Source: Tanypteryx hageni
Taxonomy: Eukaryota; Arthropoda; Insecta; Odonata; Petaluridae
Length of the DNA stretch: 64,000 bases
Assembly (NCBI GenBank): GCA_028673005.1
Contig: CM054115.1
Coordinates: 1,612,001 to 1,676,000, forward strand
Reading direction: 5' to 3'
Position numbers and translations under genes: made by a program. Positions 32,645-42,677 of this stretch are shown here, in pieces (the stretch's first letter is position 1; every line of letters starts with the position of its first letter). Under the pieces are notes generated by a model. The model saw only the letters and a program-made list of their open reading frames with translations, was not told the origin of the DNA and did no database searches.

Positions 32645-33116
32645 GTAAATATGTTTTAATGAATTTTATCTCAATTAATGGGGATATTTTACGATTATGA
32701 GCATTAAAATTTATTTTTTCCTAACCTACAATGGGAGGATGTTTGCCAACTGTAGTATCGTTGAGCTTTTGTGAGAGTGTAGCAGCTGTTTGTAACTGAA
32801 TAGCTTCTTTGAATCAGCTCTCTATGATTTGCCATCAGTTAGAAAAGAATAATATTTGGATGCGAAATAAAATGAATTTAGTTGTATTTAAGCAAATGTT
32901 GAGATGCAAGGCTAGCCGAGAATTGTTTGTTTGTTGATACAAATCTCTGGGAGAAAATCTTTTTAGTTTGCTATATCATATCCATTTGTCCTAACTGCAA
33001 CTATGTTTCCAAATTATTTCTACCATTCTACCATAGTAATATGTTTTGAGAGATATAAATATTTTATGAAACTACCTCATTGTCATTGTGTGCATAATAA
33101 TTTTTTTCCTTTCATT
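32645..33116. other. Intron in duplicated segment B
   Basis: Homologous to 27397-27886. No gene was seen. Confidence 0.55.
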
Positions 33117-33500
33117 AGGAGTTAAAAATGGGGGGTCGTCCTATAATCAGAGTCGTCTTATATTCAGTAGTACTAGGGGCCTGTTGCAGTACTTCCTGCA
33201 AACATCTAGAGAGCTTTGCATGAAGTGACCCAATGGGTTATTTCCTATGACAAAAAATTTGTACAAAGAGTGTTATTAGTTGAACCACTTTTATTGCCAC
33301 TCTTAAAATAATTATGTAGCTCACACCATTCCATGCCTTTTTGGGAGACGACTTCCCACTTTAAACCTGCAAGGGTTTTCGCTGGGTATTCAGGCGAAAG
33401 ATTTGTCGAAGTCGAGCCGACCGTTCCTGGTTTATTTGCATTCATGCCTGAAGGCTTCAAACGCAGGCAGGGATACAGAGACATAGCGGTTATAATGTAT
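33117..33500 (-). repeat. DNA-transposon remnant in duplicate B
   Basis: The left edge reads GGGGGGTCGTCCTATAATCA then GTCGTCTTATATTC, which resembles the ends of pogo-type MITEs. A 79-codon minus-strand frame follows (33484-33245) with no domain I can name. The segment is absent from the matching place in duplicate A, so it was inserted after the duplication or lost from A. Confidence 0.4.
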
Positions 33501-33805
33501 TAGATACAGTATTTCAGTGGTGTAACATAGTATTAATTTTTCATTTTCACTGTTTGTTTTAAATCATTGAAACTGCTTAATTAATTAGTTATTTTCTAGT
33601 GTAATAATAGTAATAAATAAGTGAATTCTGATGAACAACTTAGCAAAGCAGGCTGATTCTGTAAACATATTTAAAAATTGACATCTCGTATTAGCTCCAG
33701 AAGGTTTGTGCCATAGATGTTGCACTGATTTCATTTGTTGGAATAATGTATTTGTTGATAGATGGAAATGTAAGTTTGCTTTAAGATTACGTCTCCCTTT
33801 AACAG

Positions 33806-33931
33806 GTTCCTGCTGTCACTCTACAAACGTCACATGTCAGTGAGACAGACGGCGGAACATCAAGCCCAAAGGAGACTTTCTCAAATTCAATCTCGTGTGG
33901 AAATAACTCTCCAGCCAATGTATTCGCTCAG
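33806..33931 (+). CDS. Zinc-finger locus, 126-bp phase-0 exon
   Basis: Acceptor CCCTTTAACAG to 33805, strong donor CAG|GTGAGT from 33932, 42 codons open throughout. It starts VPAVTLQTSHVSETDGGTSS and continues with a Ser/Asn-rich stretch ending NSPANVFAQ. It is probably a flexible linker before the finger array. It has the best splice signals of the micro-exons, and it is the last one before the finger exon at 40002, with which it is phase-compatible. Confidence 0.68.
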
Positions 33932-34299
33932 GTGAGTCTTCTTCTATTCACGCACTAGTGTAATTGCCTGTACAATATGATGCGTATGTGTGAATTAAGT
34001 ATTAAGTTCAAATTGTAATGAAAATTAATGAAACCATCATTTATAGACAATAAAAAGTAAACAATACATGTAAAATTCACATACCGTATTTAATCGATTA
34101 TAAGCCGACACTGATTCTAAGCCGACCCCCACTTTTCACAAGTCCACGCAAGGAAAAAAAATATTTTTGGTCAATTAGGACTATTTATCTCGATATTCCA
34201 ACAAGTATGAATGTGGCGGATTTTCAGTTCGTAATTAAATAAAGATTAAAAACTGAAATTGCAACAACATTAACATATTTTTTTACTAAAATATATCTT

Positions 34300-34770
34300 C
34301 ACACGACGACTCTTTTTCATTCTCCTCATCCCACAAAACGTCATCTTCTGTGCCATCGAGCGAGTTTGTAATGGAACACTTTTTGAATGAACGTACAATC
34401 AGATCACTCGGAATGCCTTTCCATGCAGCGGCAACCCAGGATGTAATCTTCTACTAATTTTATGTTCTCGAGCAATTTCACGAGCTTTTGTTTGTATAAT
34501 CTCGGAGTTCACTGGCAAACAGTTATTTCGTTGATCAATCACAAAGTTATTAAGGATCTCCTCCAATTCATGGTAACGTCCTTGCTTGGGGCCTCCAAAT
34601 GTTTTTCTTTTGCTTGAACACTTAAGTAACTTCTCTTTATCTCTCCTCCAGCGTCTAACATTTGATTCATCAATCCCAAAGCGCCGTTGTGCTGCAAGAT
34701 TAGATGTCTCTTCTGCATAGGCAATAACGTTCCTCTTAAAGTTCGCAGAGTAATGCGTTCGTCCCATCAT
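34300..34770 (-). pseudogene. POGK-type pogo transposase lacking its DDE core
   Basis: From ATG at 34770 the frame gives a Brinker-type DNA-binding helix-turn-helix (YSANFKRNVIAYAEETSNL, RRFGIDESNVRRWRRDKEKL), then a CENPB/Tc5-type second helix-turn-helix (RYHELEEILNNFVIDQRNN, IIQTKAREIAREHKI). It then jumps directly, with a frame change near 34440, to the C-terminus: WVAAAWKGIPSDLIVRSFKK, CSITNSLDGTEDD and an acidic end with LWDEENEKES. The DDE endonuclease of some 300 residues that should lie between is missing. What remains is a DNA-binding-only derivative, which could bind family ends but not cut. The frame change makes a functional protein doubtful. Confidence 0.85.
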
Positions 34771-35368
34771 GGGGTAATTAAAAACCGAAAAACTCGCTAA
34801 GAAATAAGAAGTTTACACTTGCCGCGAGGATGTTCACAACGAAACGAAATATTTCACTCGGGAATCACAGGACACCCTCACAAGACACTTAAACAGTGTT
34901 GCCAACACCGGAGTTTGTATACATGATGTATGTTTGCGAATTTGAAAGTATTGAAAGAATACTTAATAGCTTTATCAATGTAATGAGTGGAGAGTGGTAA
35001 TGACTATAAAATACGAGGAAGGTAGTTTAAGAATACTATTTATTTGATGAATGATGCGTCTGTTATTTAATTGAAAAAACGGGAGAAATCGTCGCATGTT
35101 TAACATTATAAACTTGTAAGTACTTATTTTGTTACATTTAACGATAAAATTATTTATTAAAAAAAAACCTGAAACATCAATTTGGTGAAAATTAAGTCGA
35201 AAAATCCGCTATCCCCTAGCTTACATTTTTCTAATCCCCAGACGGTATCTAGATAAAAAGCTAGATTTAGCGGAAAATACGTCAAGTTGGTGACACTACA
35301 ATGAAATATTTTAGTTAGTGGAGGGGGAGTGTGAAAGCCTACGAATACGTGCACTGCCACCACAATTA

Positions 35369-35889
35369 CCGTATTAGCCCGAATATAATGCGACCCCGAA
35401 TATAGTGCGACCCCAAGTATTTTGAAAAGAATTTTAGAAAAAGACGAAAAACATTTAATTTTCTCTATTTTGCACATTTAAATTACCTGTAAACTCATGA
35501 ATTATGTACTAAAGGGGGGTAATGTGACGCCACGTTTAGACGGTCCTCGTTTTCTAACGTTGAGTGTCGCGACCCTGCGTGAAGTTGTGCCGGTGCTGTG
35601 GTTGCTGCAATTTGACCTTGATTTATTTTCAAGTCTCCTCAGACCACTACCGAGTATATTTGTACAATGTAGCATCGTAACATGAACGTCCAATTCACTT
35701 ACAATGCAGAAATTATAAAAATATGCGCTGAAACACGCGTCATGAAACGCGCCGATACGCAGTTATTTTTTAAAGATACAAGTATTCGAATATAGTACGA
35801 ATGCAACAAGTACTCGAATATAGTGCGAATGCGACTTTCAAAGGTACATATTGAGGAAAAAACATCGCACTATATTCGGGTCAATATGG
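35369..35889 (-). mobile_element. 521-bp pogo-like MITE nested in the 34084-36135 element
   Basis: Inverted ends CCGTATTAGCCCGAATATAA and complement CCATATTGACCCGAATATAG, with TA at 35367-35368 and 35890-35891. Near 35700-35780 the plus-strand frame TYNAEIIKICAETRVMKRAD resembles the start of a Brinker-type helix-turn-helix, which links it to a POGK-like parent. It inserted into the 5' part of the older pogo element. Confidence 0.88.
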
Positions 35890-36234
35890 TATTACAACTT
35901 TGACGCGCCTCTTATTATTTACGTAATTTATTTCGTCTTAGTTATTCGGTCATTTTTATTCTTCTTTATAGTAGATAGTTTACGTATTCTTTAAAACGCT
36001 TATATCTTGCATTATAATGTAACTGAAGAAATAAATTCAATTACTATTTCATTTGACACCGATTCTAAGACGAGTGGCAATTTCTGAGATGGTGAAAAGG
36101 TAAAAAAAAGTCGGCTTACAATCGATTAAATACGGTAATTTGGTGTTCCAGAGTGTAATAACAGTTTTGTATGAAAAAGAAATACATTATGTTATACAGT
36201 TCTTATATGCCCAAAATTATTTTTAATTTATGGA

Positions 36235-36640
36235 ACATTTAATTTTTTCTCAATCTGTCTCTTTCTTCCTCTATCTCATATTATATCGTTCAAATCATGC
36301 ATTCCTTAAAAAATACCTAGGTAGTATAATGTGTAAGGTGACAATATAAACTCCAGGTTTAACATTGACACGGTCGTCCAGGCAACATATCGTTAAAAAG
36401 CTTAATATTATCTAGTAAATATGATTTATGCAGAAAACTTGAGTGATTTTTTATCATTGGCATAATGTGACTATAAGAATAATAAAAGTTTTTTTTTTAA
36501 ACTGTCCAGGTCGGAAGATAGTAGATCAGTTATTTCTAATTTTAATTTGCGAAAGAGTAAGAGCATATAAGTTGAAAATGGCTTTTAATGTGTTATCTTA
36601 CGGCACCCCCCCTCCACTTCCCTTCTCCCTGCAGAAATGA
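36235..36640 (+). repeat. Dispersed repeat family A, copy 4
   Basis: Shares ATTGACACGGTCG, ATCGTTAAAAAGCTTAA, ACTTGAGTGATTT and TTTCTAATTTTAATTTGC with copy 2 (11880-12420). Confidence 0.65.
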
Positions 36641-37362
36641 AAATTCTGGCCCCGAGGCACACATCCTCATGATCCCATTAGTAAGTGTACCGAGTTTTAA
36701 GTCTTAAGTTTCTTGGTTTTCGAGATATGTTGGCCACACTCACACACCACCTTTTATTAATACTAGTGGTATCCACAATAACTTTTGCGATGTCGGTCAG
36801 TAATCTGCATGTTTAAAAGTAATAATACCCTATTTCCCCTTATGAAATTAGACAACTGACATATTGAATTTCATGTTTGTTTTTCTAATTTATGTGTAGG
36901 CTTGGTAGGATTCGACGTTTATTTTTTTTAAATCAATGATTAAAATACTTATTTTTCCGAGAGTTATTCAACTAATATCAACGCTTAAAATTACTACTTA
37001 AATATAGGGTTGGCAGTTTTCGGCCTTTCAATTCGATGATTTAAATTTACTTTTTGCATGGAAATTCTTTGTAAAATTTGTTTGTTTTACAATACTCTGA
37101 TTATTTATTTAGATTTTTATATTATATAAATTCCTGATAAATAAATTCTTCGAAAATTGAATCGTTTTGGCTCTACATGGCCTACCATTCACTTTCAACA
37201 GCGTAAAACGTTTATTTAATTTAGTCTTTTACATATCAATCGTAACTTTAAACCAAGAACATTACATTTAAGCCGGCCACGAGATTTCGTTGGCATTTTT
37301 TGGATTTATGACAAAATGTCCGTGAAGTAAGTCTACTACGTGAATCTAAATCCGGTACACAA

Positions 37363-37407
<45 letters not shown>

Positions 37408-38193
37408 TTATTTATTTATTTATATAGATATATACACGAAATTTTATTTTTTTCACCTGTGACTGAAACCAATTTTTCTGTTTTCTGTTTATATAGAGGT
37501 TCAGAATCATGAATTGATTAAGGAAAAATATTTGAAAATAATTTTGCGGCTGTAATAGTTATTTTAAATTTGGAAAACAATCGTCGTCCTTAGTCAGCGG
37601 TAAGCACCGCCCGAGTGTTTTTCGGGATTGCATACCTCATCCCGATTACGATGACTCGCAGGCGTATCAATATCTATAGCTTTATCATCAATATCGTTTT
37701 TATTGATAAGTGATTTGTATGATATGTTCTTTTTCAATATTGGAAACATGATTTTATCTTGAAATACGAACTGAAAAATCTGTGAAAATTATCTATTTTT
37801 TTTTCAATTACGTTCATAATAATACTATAGGAGCGTGAATAAACTTTTCATTTTTATTACTTTGTTTTTAGTTAAAAAATTCGTAGAAAGAGATTTTTCA
37901 AGCTATATTTCCTAATAGGAAAAAATTGTCATAAATAAGGAATGAGTAATATGTAATTGAATACTTTTGAACTGCTTTCAAATTTGTATACATTTTTACA
38001 CATAATTTTGTATTATATTTACATATTTACATTTAAAAAATACTATTTACAATTCGTTTTCAATTTTTACATTTAATTTTACATTCTAATGTTATATATA
38101 CATTATAATTTATATTTTCGTCATACCTACTAAATGACTGGATTTACAAATAAATATAAATTTTTTTACAAAGTTACTATTATAGAAATTTGA
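36641..38193. other. AT-rich intron sequence with a microsatellite
   Basis: No coding sequence was seen. It contains (GT)n(TA)n(TTTA)n at 37363-37432. The phrase TTTACATTTTTAC-like near 37990-38080 is low complexity. Confidence 0.45.
37363..37432. repeat. Compound microsatellite (GT)n(TA)n(TTTA)n
   Basis: Five GT units, about 15 TA units and five TTTA units in succession. Confidence 0.95.
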
Positions 38194-39020
38194 CTAGCGT
38201 TTAATGTTCTTATGAAACTCAACATAGCAGCAGGGTTTGAAACGAAGGGGTGGGCATCCCTGACAGGCAGGGCAAAAAAATTTTGTATACTTCCTGAACC
38301 CTGCGGATTTACGATCTATACATTTTCTTTGTGGGATGCGTTTCCATTTATCGTCAATTTCGTATGTCTCAGGATAATGCCTCAACAATCCAAGGGTCCT
38401 TGAGTGTTGGCTGGGAGAATGGCATGGGATTGTTTCAGAATAGGCTGGACGAAGGAGTGATTTTATAACAGAAATACGGAGATCGTATATGGGAATTTTG
38501 GGATGGGTGTTCCAGTAAAGGAAATAGCTATTCACCATGACGAGGTGAAGAATATGGATCCCCAGTTTCTTATTCCATTTTAGAGTCTTACGCTCGATCG
38601 GGTAATAAGACATCATTTGATCACAATGATCGATGCCACCTATTCACTCGTTATAACGAGCAACGGCCTCCGGTTTGGAGGTGACACTACCTCCTCGCCG
38701 GCGACGGACATCGACCATATTGCTTCCGAATTCAGAAGTGATCGTCAGAACATCCCGTTTATCTTTCCATTTCATCACGCAGACTCCATGGGAACTAAGG
38801 ACATCCACAACCTCACCTCGTCATAGTTTTTTAGATATTACGTCAGGATTATTCCCCTTCTGGTTAGATCGAAGAGATCCTGTACAATAGGTCCTCCGCT
38901 CTAGTAGATGGTGAGCCAAGTCAACACTGTTATAATAATTATCCATGAAAAGCGAATGTCCGGCATCTACTTTGCCTTCCATCAATATTTTGTTTAATAC
39001 ATTAAGATATCTTAAAATTG
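38194..39020 (-). pseudogene. piggyBac transposase fragment (PGBD4-like)
   Basis: Read on the minus strand from about 39020: EGKVDAGHSLFMDNYYNSVD with a catalytic Asp in the DNYY box, LERRTYCTGSLRSNQKGNNP, a stop at about 38828, then VCVMKWKDKRDVLTITSEFG, ARYNE followed by a stop, IGGIDHCDQMMSYYPIERKT with the last catalytic Asp region, KLGIHILHLVMVNSYFLYWN and a Cys-rich C-terminus (FFCPACQGCPPL) ending at 38194. Order and motifs match PGBD4-like piggyBac proteins. The N-terminal half is absent and no TTAA-flanked ends were found. It is a dead fragment. Confidence 0.82.
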
Positions 39021-39504
39021 TGATATAGGAGCGTGGTTTGTACTGTTATATGCGGAATAGAATTTGGATTCTAATTCTTATCACTGAATTTTGATAATTG
39101 ATTGAAGTTTGTTGGATTTCTAGTTAAACAAAGGGTTTTTGTGTTTTAAATCACATTTTATTGGATTGCTGCCATGAAAATCATTATTACCGAATTTGGC
39201 TTGAACATAGATCAGTGAACAAATGGGTTATTTTCTTTTCCGCTCGACTACCCTTCAGCAATGGACAGTCTCTAAATACATATTGGCATATAAACAGTAA
39301 CATTTATTATTTTCGTTTATTTAAATAAATACATGCAAAGTAAAGAATGAGATTTTATATTGTTTTTAGTATTTTAAAGCTGATAATGTTCTATTAATTT
39401 GTTTTTCCAATTTTCTCTATCATTGATAAATTATGAACTTAAGCGGTATTTATAGAATGAGAATTCCTTGGAATGACTAACACATATAATTAATGAATTT
39501 GGGA
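39021..39504. other. AT-rich spacer
   Basis: Nothing recognised between the piggyBac and pogo fragments. Confidence 0.4.
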
Positions 39505-39747
39505 CGTGAACTTTGGGAGACCAACCTGCATTAGTGCTGTTTGGACTTCTTGTTATGGTACCAATGGTTGACCGATTAAGGTCCAACGAACGTCCAATTT
39601 TGGCCAACGGCTCACCTTTCCCATACCACTTTAAGACATTTAATTTCTCATCAAATGAAAGCCTGCATCATTTTGTGCCTTTATCACTTGATTCTCCTGC
39701 ATCCTTTGAATTGGTTTCCTTTTTATCAGATATTTCTATCATAAATA
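39505..39747 (-). pseudogene. Tigger/pogo N-terminal DNA-binding fragment
   Basis: The minus-strand frame, with one stop, reads SFDEKLNVLKWYGKGEPLAK then IGRSLDLNRSTIGTI, a CENPB_N/psq-type helix-turn-helix as found at the start of Tigger transposases (compare VENKMKIINEAEEN in Tigger 1). No DDE domain or terminal repeats are nearby. It is a relic. Confidence 0.65.
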
Positions 39748-40001
39748 AGGGCTAATAATGACCAATAAATATGGAGCACCAAATATTATATGCGAGCGCA
39801 ATCGCATCTAGCTGAAACTGACTGCGATGCTGTGCAATTCCGAGTCCAAGCCAAGCAAGCATGCTCAAGCACACGTTTGAACGTTCAATGGTATTGTTTC
39901 ATTTGGTTTTTAGACTTTTGCGATTGTATGTTCTGTCATAATGTTAATTTTCTTACTTAAGAATGCTTTGTAAAATTCTCTGCCTGTTTCATTTTGGATA
40001 G

Positions 40002-41030
40002 GCACTTGATGTAACAGTCTCATCCAGAGAGGATAATGCATTGTCGTCGGAGTTACCTGTGTATAACTTGAGCATTACGAGGAAGAAGAGTGAGAGACAG
40101 TTGAGTGTTGGAGAGCAGCAGCGGAACATGGAAAGGAAAGCAGAGGAAGACAAAGAAGAGAAGGACAAGAATTGCCAAGTATACAAGTGTCACCATTGTG
40201 GAAAAGAATTTTCGAAGAGATCAAATTTATATACACACGTAAAGATACATGAGACTGAGAAACCTTTCCTGTGTTCTACATGTGAGAAGAGGTTTACTCG
40301 CAGGTATTCCCTAGTACAGCATTAGAGAATGCACAAAGAGGGAGAAGATTTCAAATGCAAAGAGTGCAGAAAGAAATTCACTTGGAGAAAGAACCTGATG
40401 AGGCATCTGACAACTCAACACGGACGAAAGATGTACCAATGCACACACTGCGATGAGAGTTTCGACAAGAAGTTCAAGCTGGAGAATCACCAATCTGCAC
40501 ACGATGGGAAATGGGTGTGTGATTATGAGAAATGCAAGATTGTATTTGAGAAATTCAAGGATTGGTTGCAGCATCGAAAGTCTCATTTGGAAGATAAAAA
40601 TTTGGTGTGTGACATTTGTGGACAAAAGTTTCCTTTTAAATGTAGATTGAGGAGACACATAATGAGGCACATTGGAGTGAAGCCACATGAGTGCAGTGTT
40701 TGCAGAAAGTGGTTTTTACGATGTTATCATCTCAATATGCACATGATGGTACACACTGGTGAACGGTTGTTCTCATGTGATGTGTGCGGAAAGAATTTCA
40801 ATCAAAAGAGTAGCCTTGTCGTTCACAATAGAATCCACATGGGAGAACGTCCTTACTCATGCAAATTGTGCAACAGTGCATTTAAGAGACGTACTGACTT
40901 GGTCAGACATATGTCTTTTCACTCAAAGGATAATCTATTTTCATGTGATCTGTGTCCTAAGATGTTTTCCTGCAAAGACAACCTTTATAAGCATAAAAAA
41001 ACTCATTCCAAGCATGCAAAATGTGTATGA
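40002..41030 (+). pseudogene. C2H2 zinc-finger protein, last exon with ten fingers and an internal TAG
   Basis: The exon opens after acceptor TTTTGGATAG (to 40001) in phase 0 with an acidic/basic linker (DVTVSSREDNALSSELP, then KAEEDKEEKDKN). Ten C2H2 fingers follow, starting YKCHHCGKEFSKRSNLYTH and ending FSCDLCPKMFSCKDNLYKHK. Finger 5 has four residues between its cysteines (CDYEKC). Linkers are partly TGEKP-like (HTGERLF, HMGERPY). The protein should bind DNA in the nucleus as a transcription factor. A TAG at 40323-40325 falls between the two zinc-binding histidines of finger 2, so the frame is cut unless read through. Everything after it is intact, with eight good fingers and a stop at 41028-41030. 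It is either a young pseudogene, a polymorphic null or an assembly error. Confidence 0.85.
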
Positions 41031-41169
41031 GATATTGGTTTGACTATTATTGTAAAAAGTATTCTATAAATATCAGTTTATATTTTAAAAGTGGGAAATA
41101 TTTCCAATCAAGTCCACCTGGTCATACCCTACCTGACGGTTATTTTACATGTTTCTTTAGAGAATATCT

Positions 41170-41836
41170 ATAGTATTTATAAATTTTATAATATTTTATA
41201 TACTTTTTTACAGACTGACTGGATATGTGATTCCCAATTAAGAGTATTAATAATATATATTCCAAGGAACATCACGGTTTCACATCTTTTCATCAAACCA
41301 TTCATAGATTTAAGTCGAAGACTAAATATAGATTTTTTCCTGGGGTGGATGAAATTGGAGGAATGTAGATTTGCTGTTGTTAATCATAACACCATTGTTT
41401 ATGCACCAGTCTTCCATTGTATTAATGGACATTTGTTTAGCAACCGTAATGTTATCTTTGCTTTTTATCAGACTATTGGTATCATCAGCATACATGACTA
41501 GGTCTCCGGAAACAAATGATGGAAGATCATTTATGTATAGTAGAAAGAGCAGTGGGCCCAAAATGGAACCTTGAGGAACACCTTTTTTTAATGATCAGTT
41601 GGTCAGAGGCATACTTTATATTATCAAAAGAAGAGTATATAGTCACATATTGCCTCCTATTGCCAAGATAAGATTCAATTAATTTATTAGCAATGCCAGT
41701 AATACCATATATTTCAAGTTTTCTGAGTAGTATGCAATGGTCTACAGAGTCAAAAGCCTTTGTTAGATCATAGAAGATACCTATGGTATCATCTCTATTG
41801 TCAAGACCTTTAAGAACTGAATTAACAAAGCTATTA
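41170..41836 (-). pseudogene. LINE reverse transcriptase, second part
   Basis: It continues directly from the fragment ending at 46055: SFVNSVLKGLDNRDD, GIFYDLTKAFDSVDHCILL (first catalytic Asp), GVPQGSILGPLLFLLYINDL, LVMYADDTNSLIKSK (YADD box) and a thumb with VMFLGIYINNTLNWESHIQ-like sequence after a frameshift near 41320. It ends at about 41170. Catalytic residues are intact in sequence, but the gene is broken by frameshifts and the insertion. Confidence 0.85.
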
Positions 41837-42677
41837 CCGTAAATACCCGCGTATAATGCGCACTTTTTTTTCGAAATATTCGAGTCAAAAATTAGATGCG
41901 TGTTATATGAGGGTACATAATCTTCCTATTTTCATTTGACCTCATATTTCCACAATTTCGGCACAGTAATTACTGCCCGGGTATCCTCATATTTTTATTG
42001 GCGATTTTTACGAAAATTAAGGTAGATAATAGTAAAAATTTATTAACTAATTCTATAAACATACATTAATTAGATATGAAAAGAATGAATTCAGTATTTA
42101 TTCATTTTAAGAGCCAAGAAATTCTTCGTCACTGGACTATTCTTCTTCGATGTTGTTATCGGAATCGCCATCTTACGAATGACGTCACCCTACACCGGCG
42201 CCCGGCCTGGTGGTGAGGTACTGGTACTACTTGCAATTAGAAACAATGGCAGCTGATGCCTTTGAGTACGCTGAGAGTTGATGCTTCTTGTAGAACTATT
42301 TAAAGTTATCGTTCCCTATCTTTCTCGTGATTTATTCTTGATTCTTCGAGTCTGTAGTTAATTATAGTTATTTGCTATCGTGTTTACGTGCTTCCGAGTG
42401 TTCTAATAAGGGTATAACTGAAGGTTGGGCGAACCCGTTCACCTCAGGCGTGACTAAAACGTATGTAAAAAACATAGGATTATCGTCATACCATTTTATT
42501 AGATCAAAGGATGTCATATGCCATACTATGAAATTAATATAATTCGATTTCTGGTGTATGTCCTAATATCACCTTGTAAGTAAACATAAAGTATGTAATG
42601 ATTGAGTTAGCTGACGTTCTTTTGGAACGTTATTCGAAAATTTCATTTCGCACTTTCATTGTTACCAATACATAATA

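Larger units (their letters stand above)
34084..36135 (-). mobile_element. pogo element of the POGK type, internally deleted
   Basis: Inverted ends CCGTATTTAATCGATTATAA (left) and its near-identical complement at the right, flanked by TA at 34082-34083 and 36136-36137. Sub-terminal AAGCCGACAC/GATTCTAA words are also mirrored. It carries a minus-strand transposase remnant without the catalytic core and is itself interrupted by a 521-bp MITE. Confidence 0.92.

Noticed and set aside
35157..35693. Short frames on both strands within the nested MITE region
   Set aside because: They cross element boundaries and show no conserved domain beyond a trace of a pogo N-terminus.
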